Part shown: positions 36,213 to 48,400 of the stretch, one piece after another
Layout: the number at the start of each line of letters is the position of its first letter
How positions within the stretch are numbered: the first letter of the stretch is position 1
Source: Sphagnum compactum
Lineage: Eukaryota; Bryophyta; Sphagnopsida; Sphagnales
Assembly: GCA_965153455.1 (NCBI GenBank)
Contig: OZ234499.1
Span: 14,442,271 to 14,506,270, forward strand
Length of the DNA stretch: 64,000 nt
Direction of reading: 5' to 3'
Notes under the pieces: generated by a model
What the model saw: the letters and a program-made list of their open reading frames with translations, nothing else
Databases searched by the model: none
What the model was told of the DNA's origin: nothing
Translations under genes and position numbers: made by a program

Positions 36213-38340
36213 TTAGAAGGTAGAATGCTGAAGCAAGGGTTCCAGGCTATTTGGTGAAAATTTGCGAGCAAATAAGAAGCAAATATGCCCTGGTTCACCA
36301 TTGTACATACAACTCTGATCCCCTCTCATGCCATCAACATATTGTACAGCATCTTCATGACCATAAATACCCGGGTGTGAGCCCCCTCTTGACCAGTCAA
36401 CAGCTGTCACACTCCTATTTGCCAAGTGTGCTGCAAACTGGATAAACATCATTGTAGGAAGATAATGCTCATCAACATAGCATATGGGTTTGCAAAACTC
36501 CCGGAACTTGGGATAATATATGGTATCTGAGACAATGTAGATCGCCAATTCCCGGTTCACTTCAAACCATTGAGACCCTTTGCGCCAATTACCCAGTGTA
36601 ACCTCTGGTAGCATTGGCTCACTATATCTACCCCTCCCAAATGGTCCAGGATCATCAAACACTCCAATAAAGCTGTGGTGTGAGTTGATCAGGTAATCAT
36701 ATGTGAAAGTGAAGTTCCATAGTGGAGCACATGATTCTGAAAGGAGAACAAATCGCTCATTCTCATAGTCCAGTAGCGCATTTGCCAACAGCCTTCTCTC
36801 TGCATCACACATTGATATGTCTCCCCACTTTGTTTCCTGCAACATACAGGATATATCACAAATGGTGCTTGAATCCAGAGACCAGACTTTTGCAACACTT
36901 GAGAGATTGACCAAAAATGACAAAAGGACTGTCCAGGAGAAAGCCCACACCTTCATCTGGAAACAGAAAATCACAAGCAATACACAACAATAGAGTGCAA
37001 AATGGGGAGTATAAAACTCAAATTCAAATTTATCCAACAAGAGGAACAGCCAACAAAAATCACATCAGATTAATGCACATCCTCTCTAGGTTAGTTCCGC
37101 CAATTTGGATAGAATTTATCTCAACTGTATCACAGGCTCTACAACACAATCCAACATTTGCCACTTCACATTCTATTCATGAAAGCATTACATTCAAGAT
37201 TTCCAATATTATACACACCCATAGATGAACATGCAAGAATTTGAGGCAGAGATAATCCAGGATCAAACTTGCTATGATGAGAGAGACACTGAACTGCATC
37301 CAGATGCAAAGAGGTTCCCAGATGGATGTGTGTCAGGGATCATATCATAAAAAAATGAGCCAAAAATGTTCCAGAATCATATTTGCAAGCTAATATCCAC
37401 CAAAAAGCAGCTGATAAGATCAACAATGTTGTAAGATGCAAAGAGGTTTCTGGAATGCATGTGTTTCAGAGATCATCACATCATTCCAAAAACTAGCCAA
37501 AAACAAAACAAAACCCAAATCATATCAGTGCAAGGTATGAGATTCTGCTGAAAAGCAGCTGATAAGATCAACAATGTTGCAAGATGCATCCATGGATGCA
37601 AAGAGGGTTCCTGCATGAATTGGTTTCTGAGATTGCATCCTGTGGAAAAACTAGCAAAAGAATTCCACAAGTGAAGATCTGCTGAAAAGCAGCTGATAAG
37701 ATGGACAATGAAGTACCACATAGAGAGGTTGTCTGAGAGTGATGTTCGTGTACCAGACAGAGAGACAGAGAGGGAGAGAGAGGACGCATACAAATGTGTG
37801 TTTTTTGGTTTGAAAACTGACCTGGCTGGGGATATGGCGGCCAAAGAAGACAGAGGATCGAGCATGATCAGGTTCAAAACCAGGGAGAGAGTGAACATAG
37901 ATGTTGAACAGCTTCTCATGGCCATGGAAGAAGCGCTCCCACAGAGGACCAAGAGGGAGAGGACCGACCGTGAGAAACAAGAAGGCGACTTTGGGAGTGC
38001 GAGGGATAGGGATCCCGGGTCGGTGCGGGAACATCGAAGCTCGCCAAAGGAGCTCCTCGTCCGGCATGTTATGATCATGAAAAGGCTCAAACCCGTGCTC
38101 CTTTGTAGAGATCACGTGAGCATGTACAGCACGCTGTCGTTGTTGTTGCGAAGGAGCAGCACCGGAGAAAGATTGCAGCAATGATCCGTCTCCGAAATAG
38201 CCCATCACATGTAAGCTCATCACAAGGCCCAGCAACACTCCTCCCCCGAGCGCTAGGAAAAGGAAAAGAATGTTGCTCAGCTTCTTCAAAGGCCATAATT
38301 CTCGCTTCGCTGCTTGTAAGTTGTTCAACTTTCCTTGCAT
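36213..38340 (-). CDS. BC10-like Golgi glycosyltransferase (GT14-related, DUF266)
   Basis: Type II membrane protein of the core-2/I-branching family that includes rice BRITTLE CULM10. The family is thought to glycosylate cell-wall polymers or arabinogalactan proteins in the Golgi; the precise reaction is not established. Two exons on the minus strand: 38340 down to 37822, then 36836 down to 36213, joined in phase 0 (...PSQ|ETKWGD...), about 380 residues. A membrane anchor (NILFLFLALGGGVLLGLVM) follows a short basic N-terminus. Family blocks are DEELLWRASM, PKVAFLFLTVGPLPLGPLWE, FNIYVHS, AERRLLANALLD, FVLLSESC.PLWNF, FDDPGPFGRGRY, WRKGSQWFEVNRELA, CYVDEHYLPT, VDWSRGGSHP and CFLFARKFSPNSLEPLL at the end. 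All are intact, so it looks functional. The longer upstream frame starts with GTG; the first in-frame ATG at 38340 is preferred. The intron (about 985 bases) contains a tandem repeat. Confidence 0.92.
37285..37712. repeat. Three-copy tandem repeat inside the BC10-like intron
   Basis: AAAAGCAGCTGATAAGATCAACAATGTTG recurs at about 37405, 37552 and 37684 (the last with GGACAATGAAG). Each is preceded by CAAAAA(C/T)-rich sequence and followed by AAGATGCAAAGAGG(T/G)TTC and GTTTC(A/T)GAGAT. The period is about 130-147 bases with moderate divergence. A partial fourth unit (GATGCAAAGAGGTTCCCAGATGGATG) starts near 37302. Confidence 0.8.
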
Positions 38341-39330
38341 CTCTGACGCTCCTTGTTGCACTGAGATAATGCATTCGTCCTCGCAGTTATTTCTACTCCA
38401 TATCTACACTCGTCGCTCGCAATTTGCTTCGCCCTTGTTCTTCCTCGGTACACTTCGATCGGCTCCGACTTTCCTTGCGCTTCGAAACCGATTGATGACT
38501 CTCACAAACGCTTCTGGAGAATGTGACAACCGATCTATCACAAATTCTCGAAACGATTTGCCAAATTTGCTCAAAACAATGACTATCTTCGCTATTCCAA
38601 ATCCAAATCTCCTCCTTGTTTCTAGTCTTTTCGAGTGTTCTCTCCCAAAAACTCTCTCATCATCCACTCCAGAGCCTCCTATGTCACGAAAACTTGTATG
38701 ATCTCCTTCACAAATCTTGCAAAATACCAGCGGAAAATCAAAATTTCAGACTCATCATCATCCGGCACGAAAAAGAAAACCGACTCAATTAAACTTCTTC
38801 TTCTTTCGTTCCTTCCATCCAAGTTCAGCAAAACTTCGAAATCTTCACAATGTGTCCCACTCCAATAGATCCCTGCTGCTTCTCGCACACTCGCTTATCA
38901 TTCATTCCTGTTTCAAGCTCTCCTATGAAAAAGAAAAAAAGAAAAAAAAATCCTTCTCACAATTCTCCTTCTTCAGGCAACCAACAAGTCTTCTGAAATG
39001 CCTCGAAAGTCTCCAGTTCTTCTACTACCTAGTTTCCCCTTCCTCTTCCTCTTCTGCTCCTTCTTCTTCTTCCTCCTCTTATTGTTCTTTTTCTCGTCCT
39101 TCTCCACTGCAGTTTTTCCTTCTTCCTGTTCTCCTCTTCTTCCTGTTGTTGTTGTTGTTGTTCTCGTCCCCTTTCGCCGTCTGCGCAGCTCTCGAGGTTC
39201 AAAGCTCGGCTGCGGCCGCGGTTTCTGTCCAGCGCGGGCGGTCGAAGTCCGAAGCTCGGCTGCAGTGCGCGACTCATGAGAGCCTTTTCCGGGTCTTTGA
39301 AGACCAAAAACAAATGAGTAGGAAAAAACA
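38341..39330 (-). promoter_or_regulatory. Likely 5' leader/promoter of the BC10-like gene
   Basis: On the minus strand the region 38,950-39,180 is a strongly purine-rich (GAAGAAGAGGAGG) tract typical of plant 5' leaders. A GC-rich block follows at 39,180-39,300. The open frames across it (38717-39349 plus and others) are low-complexity Ser/Leu/Phe translations of the pyrimidine strand and are not credible proteins. A 5' untranslated intron may exist but cannot be placed. Confidence 0.4.
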
Positions 39331-39526
39331 AGAACCGTTGGATCTTTAAAACATGAACCGTTAGATCCTAGGAACAGGAACCGTTCGATCCAAAAAAACA
39401 GCAACCGTTCGATCCTAGTAGAGTAGGAACCCTTCGATTCTAAGGACAGGAACCGTTCGATCCTAGAAACCCTTCGATTCTAGAAACAGGAACCCTTCGA
39501 TTGTAATGATAGGAACCGTTTGATCC
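39331..39526. repeat. Nine-unit GAACCGTTCGATCC array
   Basis: Units at about 39331, 39355, 39378, 39402, 39428, 39449, 39467, 39490 and 39513 read (G/C)AACCGTTGGATC, AACCGTTAGATCC, AACCGTTCGATCC (three times), AACCCTTCGATTC (twice), AACCCTTCGATTG and AACCGTTTGATCC. They are separated by short A-rich linkers (often TAGGAACAG), giving a spacing of about 16-25 bases. The array lies about 1 kb upstream of the BC10-like start codon on the minus strand. Conserved CCNTTCGAT cores with drifting linkers suggest selection on the core or recent spread. Confidence 0.85.
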
Positions 39527-40573
39527 TTTGTGGCGCGCACAATGGCCGTGTGTTCTGGAGCTTCTGATTGGTCCTCCACTCGAGGTTCACCATGCATATG
39601 AGTTTTCATCCATTGAGAAGAGGGTTATATGTCTTTTCATTTATGGACAAGGATGGGTTCAGGGTTTTTTCTTTTTTTCCTCAATTTTGTGATTTCTAAA
39701 GGTATGAAAATTTCCCAAATATTTAGCCATTTTTTTCTAATTTAATTTTTTTTTTAAAAATTCCAAATTTTTTGTTGTTGTCACAATGTGAAAAATTACT
39801 ACCAAAATAAAAGCACTGGAAGTGTTACATGATTTTTCATCCATTGACAAAGAGGGTTATTATGTGACCATAGGTTATATGTGTGGTAACTGGCTTGAGG
39901 TCATTGGTTACTGGGAAATACTTTTGGTGCTCTCATCAGTTTTCTTTTTTTGGCGAATTTTTGCAACCTGGCGACAAAAAGAAAAGGGCTGGCGAATCCA
40001 ACAAAGGCATTTTTGAGATTTTTAAAAACAAATTCGCCATATCTTGACCCAAAAAAACTTAGAAGTCAGTCGCCAGAAGAACTAGGCAGGATTCCAAAAA
40101 AGATCTAACCAGTCCACCACGACAGTCAGTCGCCATTTACTGCTAATTAATTAATGCTGAGGATCCTAGCCAGTGCACCTACTTGAGGAATTTGAAAAAA
40201 AAAAAAAAAAAAAAACACTGGCTCTCATGCATCAGCTATTTTTTGGTTAAACAAACAGATTTAGATAATAATATTCTATTATTATATTATATTATATTAT
40301 TTAGATAATAGGATCAAGCATGTCACCAAAATATAGTAGGATTCCTAATTTTTTCTATTTTCCTCTCTGTCTTGTAGCCAAGTTTAGCTGAGTCCTCTTG
40401 TGGATGATGCAAGACCACCTACCTCACAAAATTGAAAATAATAATAAATAAATAAATAAATAATTCCTAGTGATACACCTAGTGAACATTCCTCAAAAAC
40501 TTTAATGTGGGCATCCACTGAAAATCACATTGTTCTGTAGTCTTTCCATTGACAGATAGAGTCAATAAAGTTT
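39527..40573. other. AT-rich spacer
   Basis: No gene recognised. CAGTCGCCA occurs twice at about 40067 and 40127, and an A20-type run lies near 40196. A (TATTA)n stretch is at about 40270-40300. Confidence 0.5.
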
Positions 40574-40705
40574 GGAAAATTTTAGATTCACACCTTTTTT
40601 GGTTAAATTCACACCCATTCCTTTGAACTGAGTTCAGTACACCTTTCCTTTGAACGCGCAAAGGGTGTGAATTTAACCAAAAAAGGTGTGAATTTAAAAT
40701 TTTCC
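40574..40705. repeat. Foldback element, 43-bp arms, 46-base loop
   Basis: The left arm 40574-40616 and the right arm 40663-40705 are reverse complements over 43 bases with a single mismatch. Each arm contains two copies of ATTCACACC around a TTTTTTGG centre. The 46-base loop contains CCTTTGAAC twice. Transcribed in either direction it would form a long near-perfect hairpin. It could be a short MITE-like inverted-repeat transposon relic or a small-RNA precursor. No gene covers it. Confidence 0.9.
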
Positions 40706-43700
40706 TAAAGTTTTATAGATTTCTTTTTTAATTTATAGATTTTCTATTGATTTGCGTGAAGAAAAAAAAGTAGGGTTTGGTACAAGATCTTCCATCTGTT
40801 CTGTTCTGATTCTTAATTGGGAAAATGATTTTGAAAATAAGGTCAAAGATGACAGGAAAACCTGCCACGCTTGATTGTGAGAGAGAGAGAGAGAGAGCTT
40901 ATGGTCCCTTTAAATACATAAATAAACAAAAAACACCGGACAAGGGAACAAAAGAAGAAAAAAGAAAGGACCCAAGTCCAAACAAAGGATCACACCCAAA
41001 AGTGCAGAAACACACAATGGGGAAGCCTTAAGCGGAGAAAACACTCAACTTCGAGCATCTCCAACTGCGCTCAGTATGTGACTCGAGACAGTAAAGTTTA
41101 TTGCAAAAAGGTCAAACTGTGCCGGTTTAGCTCAGGAAATTGGTTTTTTTGCACCAAATTCGTGCAGCTTGCCATTGCCGATAAAAGGCGCAACGCAGTT
41201 GTGCACCTGCAAAAAAGAGTATTCCTGAGTGCTCGATCGTAATGATTGGTCCACGTGGTTTGCTATTAGTAGTTCCCACGTATACGCCCTTTTATATTAC
41301 ATTACTAAATCCCTCGTTCCAATTACAGTTTTATGGGTGGGGTTGCCAAAAAAAAATAAACTAAACTAAACTTAGACATTTAATTTTATTATCCAGAGTG
41401 ACACACCGAGCACTGGTGGAGATCCTTAGGAGGAGACTCTGGAACACCTACCAGTCATGAGAATGAGGCAGAGAATGAGATGTTGAATTATCAAATAGAA
41501 AAAGGATCTCAAAGTCAAAGACCCAAGTTAGGAAAAAGGGTGGGGGGGGCTAGGGAGAGCATGATGTGTAGAAGAGAAAGCTCATAAACAATAGGCCCAG
41601 ATATGTGTACTTTACATTCGCCTATGATTGTTAACTTAACTTTTGACGTGGGTCAGGCAAACTCCACTTTGAAATTCTCTATAGTTGTTGAACAAATGTC
41701 TGGTTTGCATGGCAAAATGATGGTGATTTCTAAGGTCTGCATGCAAAGGTGTTGATAGTTCAAAAAATATGAGTTCTGAAGCCTGAAAGGCCATGAGTAT
41801 CAAAATTCAAAATCTCGAAAGACACATCAAGGTGTAACTTCACTTTACATCAAAGGTGAAGGCCTAAGGGACCAGTGCATGGGTAGGCCTTGCATGAAGT
41901 TCATTATATCATGAGCCCAAAAAGCCATAAATTGGTCTACAATTATTATTCCTTTTTTTGCTCCACTATAATATTCATCCATAGTGCATGCCCTGCCATT
42001 AGCCTAAGCCAAAAATGACAAAGAACATAGGGGTAGGAAAAAAAAATATTATTGCAACCAAGGAGGTGAGGTAACATGCAAGAGGAGGGGCCCAAGTTTC
42101 TTTTTTCTTTGAGGGAGAGAGTGGGTGTGCTAGATTTATGTTGTTCTCATTGAGTTCCCCAACATGTTTCCCAAGTTCTCAATGTGTTCCCAATAGTCCT
42201 TCACTTTATCCCATACTCTTTGCCTTAAGTTCTACCTATATATCCAACCCAAAGGAAGATATTATAACATACTTATTTTGGGATTGTTCAAAGCTTGATT
42301 TTTTTTTTGTGATGGGCCAATCAAATATGCCCATCACAAAAAGAAAATATTTTGGGGGTTCCCACAACTAATTAATATGAATTAGAACACATTACCATGT
42401 TAAGGTACCTCAACAAAGTCTTCTATCGTTTTACATTACACTTCACCATTAATGCCCACACATAAGTGATTTTTGAATTTTCATGGGACAAATGTTTTAT
42501 ATCGATTTTGAGCGTTCTTAGCATTTGCATGGTCATGGTCCCTTCTTGTAGAGTGAAGTGGGCCTTATACCATAGTGTGAATAACATCACCTTATCTTGC
42601 ATACTTGGCGTTTTGGGGCCAAGAAATATCAAGTCAAGCCTTTCAACTTTGAAGTGTTTTTCAATTTTCAATTTGCATTGTTTTATTGATGCAAATTATT
42701 CATGAATTGTAGTTATCTCAATATTAAGGGGTGTCTTCATGTTAAAGTGTATCACCTAGTACTAAATTTGGCAATTCTTATCTAATTGACTTTTATTTGA
42801 AAGTATAATTAAAATAGACATGATGAAAATTAAATTAATTTTTTTAATATTTATTTTTTCAAATGAACCCAATCACATATATGAACTTGAAAGACCATAT
42901 AATTTTTTTCAAATTATTCCTTAAACCCCCATGACAGATGTCCTTTTGCGTTTATTGATATCTTTTATGACATTTTAAAATAGTCATAACTTGAAAAATA
43001 ACTTTGTAACATCACAATTCTCCTTGCAATGTATTTCATTAAAAAAAAAAACTTTTTCTACCCATTTCCAGCCCAATAAAATATCGTTATGTAAATTGCA
43101 ACAATTGTGACTTCCTTTGTCGTACACCTCAACTTGAAGTTGCCCTATGAAAATTTGAATGATATTTTGTAGTGTTTTCATTAGGTTATCACAAGGGTAA
43201 AGGAAGATATTATCATTTCATACAATTATGACAATAAATACTTGTCATTCTTACAAACGTAACATTATGCATAGAACTTTAGTCAATAAAACCTAATGAA
43301 AAACATCAAGAGATTTTCCTTAAGGTGGAGATTGAACATCATTTTTTAACTTAACACAATATTGACACAAGGTAGGGCATGCCTAAGTTAGAGGTGTTTG
43401 TTATTGTTACCATAAGTTGATGACAAATTTGGCACAAATATCAACAAATAATTAATCATACCTTTAAAATCATGTTTAACATTCTTTGCATAAAATGTTC
43501 AAAAAAATTTATAATATATAATATTTTATGTTTTAGCACTCCACAAGGTACACATTAAAAAATAACCCTATCCTCATCCATATCCCAAATTACCAAATAT
43601 TTCTTTGTAAAACATCTTCATAAAAATATTTGCAACTTGTTAGTTTATGTGAAAAATATTCACAACAATTGCTTAGAGGTGAAGGCAAATTGCTAGTATG

Positions 43701-44099
43701 TTTTGTATCAATCAACAACAACATAAGGTTTTTTTTTTTTTTTGACATGGTTTGGAAGTGTTGGAAGTGAAATTGGACATGGTTCATGTCAAAAAATGGA
43801 AAAGAAGAAGTTGAAAAAACTAGTTGCACACCTTCAAAAAGTTATAAATGTGGATTTATTAATGACAAAGGAAGAGGAAACAAGTAGAGAAGAGGCAACA
43901 AATAAGAAGGTGAAGGTTTGAGGTCCTTATATTGTTAACTAGTTTTCATCTTCAATTTGGCTTTTAATTTTTTTAATATGAAAATATACATTATTTTTAT
44001 AGCTTCTTTACATTTATTATGAATTGCATATAAGATGCCAAGAGAAATGAAGAATGTTTATGACAATTTTTTCACAAAGATTTTTATATGAATGCGTCA
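40706..44099. other. AT-rich spacer with dispersed-repeat fragments
   Basis: No intact gene. Around 40,920-41,030 the words AGAAAAAAGAAAGGACCCAAGTCCA and CACACCCAAAAG resemble the segment near 60,850-60,915, so a shared dispersed repeat is likely. CCACGTGG (G-box type) lies at about 41,251. A weakly protein-like segment at 41,395-41,560 is interrupted. A frame at 43,795-43,920 (MEKKKLKKLVAHLQK) just before the DDE pseudogene may be its lost N-terminus. The hairpin at 42303-42342 is listed separately. Confidence 0.45.
42303..42342. repeat. Perfect 14-bp hairpin
   Basis: TTTTTGTGATGGGC at 42303-42316 and GCCCATCACAAAAA at 42329-42342 are perfect reverse complements around a 12-base loop. It resembles an intrinsic stem-loop or the tip of a decayed inverted-repeat element. 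There is no neighbouring gene to give it a terminator role. Confidence 0.7.
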
Positions 44100-45420
44100 C
44101 TTCTAAAAATAATTTCATGAAGAAATATAAAACATGTGTGATCAATAGTAATGTTTTTACCAAAACATGACAACATTATCCAATTCTCTTACATGTTATC
44201 TAGAGGTGAAAGACAAGATTGTCACAACATTGAAAAAGTTGAAGGAAGCAAGACAACCATTATATGCTCCTTACATGTACAATCTTTCATTTGAACGATT
44301 GTTCAAAAATGAACACCAATCTACTCCATATTTCATCTACAAGTCGATTCAAAAAAATTCTATTAAATGAAAAGAAAAGTTTTATCAAGGAACATTTGTA
44401 TTAGAGCTACAAAGCTTTTAGAGCTGTGAGGAAATTATTTTTAAACTAGGAATCACAAGGGAAGAGGATGGCCCAACATGTGGCTTCTTTGGTGAAACTT
44501 GACAATATTCCTCCAACACTTGTTGTGAATATAGATCAAACATGGTACACATTTGGTTCTTACAAATGGTTCACAAGTGGTTCATGGACTTGGGAAAAAA
44601 TGGGTCCTAAACAAATGAATCTCCACGAAGCAAAAGACAAAAAGAAAATTACATTTGTTGTTAAACATTTGTTGCAAATGGAGAAATTTTTCTAAGTCAT
44701 ATCTTGGGGAAGTCACCCCTTGTATACTTTAGGTATATACCTAATGTGTTTTATATGTATTATCATAATGAACTATAGGCACTCTATTTGCATTTAAATA
44801 AATTATTTTAAAATTTCAATAAGTTGCAACCCTTTTCTTTGCATGCTATTTGGAATGAAATGGAAGTGACCTCCCTAGGGGTCATATTCATAGGTACACT
44901 AGCTTGGTTTTTACCTCCTCTCAATAAAGGCAAAAGATTTTGTATTTCACTTGGATGGCAATTCACATGTAGCACCAACCATTAACTACAAACATGTAAG
45001 GACTTCATAATAAAAATTATACAACCTTACAAATTCACATAAGCACAAAGCTTTGGAGTGGGAGACAACCAAAAGTTTATTTGGTCCATTGAGTATTGGA
45101 ACGTGCATAAATTGAAAGGACATCTATCATGGGTCAAGGATAATCATCTTGAAATATTATTGAAATTCATTTCTACTAATTACATAAGCACTTATAACTA
45201 GGTAACAAATGTCATCGTTCATAGTCCTTTTAAACATGAATGTATGTAGTAGTTTAGACTATAGATTGTATAAAAAGCAATTAAACAATGGACAAGATAT
45301 TTCCATGGACTTCCAAATGTTCACTATCAATCTTCTATTATGTAATTGGTTGCACACAACTTGGTTGCATGTTTTTCAAAATAGATTGATGATCATTAAA
45401 TTTGGGAGCATAAAAGTTTT
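44100..45420 (+). pseudogene. DDE-1 (pogo/jerky-like) transposase remnant
   Basis: Fragments in order on the + strand, in shifting frames with stops, match a DDE endonuclease of the Tc1/mariner-pogo-like class. Near 44,210-44,270 is KIVTTLKKLKEARQPLYAP, near 44,500-44,545 NIPPTLVVNIDQT (first catalytic Asp in NIDQT), then SWTWEKMGPKQ and DKKKITFVV. Near 44,930-44,985 is GKRFCISLGWQFTCSTNH, near 45,095-45,140 WNVHKLKGHLSWVK, and near 45,335-45,400 LLLCNWLHTTWLHVFQNR. The order and spacing follow such transposases from the helix-turn-helix region to the C-terminus. At least four frame changes make it a dead copy. No terminal inverted repeats were recognised. The family call rests on remembered motifs. 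Confidence 0.62.
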
Positions 45421-48400
45421 CTATGGGCATTTGACTTGTTGCATTATAAGTAAAAGCTTATGGTTCATAGATAGTCATAGTCTATGGTTTTTATGGTGGT
45501 CATTAATTCTTTTGACAAAATTGATGCCAAATTGGACTCATTACATATGTCTAGGAAAAAGTTGGGGTCCATCAATTATTCTATCTACTTTGGTAAAATA
45601 AATTGTAAGGCAAAGCAAAAAGGGAAGGAAAGATAAACATCAATACAACTGTACCCTGTGTATTTCATTATTGCGAAAACAAAAGTTAAGCCTCGCATCT
45701 CCTTATGACTCCATGAAACTTCACATGATTACAAGTTTATTGGGTTTCATTGTTGTCTAAAGACCTTCCCAAAGACCTTCTATATACTCCATCTGATCAT
45801 CTTACAAATATTATATTAAATTACTAATATGTAAAACATGTCCATAACCTTAAAAACATTTAACATGACACAATAATATTTCATGTCACAATCAATTTAG
45901 GTTGTGTCAAGTCTAACACAAAACAAACAAATCATGTAACATGGCCACATACTAACTTCAACCATAAATGGAAAAATGTCAAAATGCCAAAATAATGCCT
46001 AAAAATAACATAATCACTAATTTCAACTATAGATGGAGGCCAAAGTAGCACTTTGAAATTGGTTATTAGTGATCTACTTGATGAGCCTATCATAACCATA
46101 AGATATTCATCCTTAAATGTTTCATCACTATAGGGCAATTAATGTGAGCTAAGGTGGATCACTTTTTGTGTCACATTGCAATTTTCTATAGGGTGCAATC
46201 TATTAAAATGCAATAAAAATTTAGTGAAATCATCATATGCCATTTTTTCAAATTGTTTTATGTTTTCAACTTCAAGCTAAACACTTTCATAATAAATTTA
46301 TGCCACAAATGTACACCACACATACATAAATGGACTTTTGAAACAATTACAATATATGGATAGTTATGCATCCTATACTTACATATAAAAACACTTTTGT
46401 TTAGCAATTTCATCCCAAACATGTTATAAGGACTCAATATATGATACATCATACGTTAAAAGATAACAAACCTAGATTCAAAAACTTTGTTAAAAAAACC
46501 TTAACCAAAAATAAGTTATCAACTTTTGAATGACTAGCTTTTGTTTTCAAAAGTCCCTAATTAATCATTTTTGGTTAGATTGGTTTTTTAAACTTGTGTG
46601 TTAAAAAAGGTGTCTAAGTGGGTGGATTTTTCAATGGATCAAATTTATCCATTTTCCATCACATTATTCACACTTAAACAATTTTAACAATAGAAAATGG
46701 ACTAATATATGGAACACTTTATCTACCAAAATGATCCACCTTAACTTGCAACTATCCAATATTTATGGACAATAAAAAATCATAGCATAAAACTTTACAC
46801 CTTCACACATTTGTTTAGTGTCTTCCACAGGAATGGGGTGAATCTTGGTTTTTTGGATATTAATGTCTAGGATTTATTGAACACAAACCATGCAATTAAA
46901 CACCAAGTAGAATAATAATGGTCTAAACCACACAAGGCACACACCATCCTATTTGTATTTTTTTTATCATTAAATCATCACTACACTTCAAAGTTTAGAT
47001 TTCAAACTTGTTACTCAATAAAAACACAAAAATCTACTATATTAATTCACTACATCTGTGCGTGCGTATGTCTGACACGACAATTCTGTTGCAATTCTAT
47101 GGCAGAACCGGCCTTTGCATTTTCTATGGCAGAACCGGGTCGTGGTGGCGGAGAGACACACGCCAGCCATCGATTGTGTCGTCACCACCGACACTCTGAG
47201 CTTCCTCTACCTTCTGGTGGTTTTTTTTAAAATTATTTTTATTATAAAACATATTAGAAAAACTAGAATTTTTTTGGAAAAGAAAAGAAAAACTAAATAA
47301 ATAAATAAACGCATAAAAATAGAAAGTGAAAAAGAAACACTTTATTTTTATTATATAAAATAATAATAAAAACAGAAAACACATTAAAATAAAAAATAAA
47401 AAGATAAAAGTTTAAAAAAAAAACTAGAACATGAACTAAACATTCTTGAAATAACACACCAGTGCATTAGGCACGGGGTTCAAACTAGTACTAGATAAAC
47501 AAAACATTGCACAAGAAGGAAGTAAGATGAAATACATAACATGTTGAATATAATATATTTCTAAAATAAATTTACAAATCATTGACCTCTTGTCACTCAC
47601 TCCTAGACTTTTAAAGTCCATTTTTTTAACCTTTAAATGTTTAATGAACCATTTTTATTTTTATATTTTGGTTGGGTGCATGCATCAAATATCTTTTTAA
47701 TGGTTCGCTACTTTAACACATTTTAGTGGAGGGGTTCGAAGCTTTATTATTTCAAGAGATTATGGATTGGAAATGAACAAACAAAAAAAATGCAATAAAA
47801 AAGCCTAAAGAAAAATGGACATGATTTCAAACGAAAGCTTGTTGGCCCTTGGATGGCCATATAAACACATACACAATGTGGAAAGAATTAAGTGTTTTGA
47901 AATAATTAAATTTTATTTCCTCCATAGTGCAATGATTGATTTTGGTTGCAAGCAACAACCTTTCATCATGCAAAGATAAGAAAATCTCGGTGGTCACAAG
48001 TTAATCATCACAAACAAGAAAATTAAAACCAAAAATGAAAACACAAATCAAATTACCAAATCAAACTAAGTTTCAAGTTTCAATTTTCAAGTTTTGATCA
48101 TGCTGACACTTTTGATCAATGTGATTCTTGAGTGATTATTGGACTTTGAAAGTGTTCAATAAATTAATATGAATGATTGTCAATCCCACTTGGGAATCAA
48201 GATTGATCCCAAGGCAATTGAATTTTTAAAATGATATGTAGACTGCGAGTAAATTTGTAGAATGTAGATTATGAATGATTTATAGATGTGATTATGAACA
48301 ATTTGTAAGGCATCACATTGTGAACCACCCACAATCTCCCATAGGATCAATTTTAGTGGACTTCGATTATAGAGTTTTATGATTGGATCAAGATATAGAG

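Noticed and set aside
37476-38090. 204-codon minus-strand frame and a 158-codon plus-strand frame
   Set aside because: Out-of-frame shadows of BC10-like exon 1 and its intron.
38717-39349. 210-codon plus-strand frame before the BC10-like gene
   Set aside because: PolySer/Leu/Phe translation of a pyrimidine-rich strand; it is the complement of a purine-rich 5' leader.
39331-39526. Array as a CRISPR-like or tRNA-like cluster
   Set aside because: Spacers are short and related to each other, units are diverged, and this is a plant nuclear genome; no cloverleaf forms.
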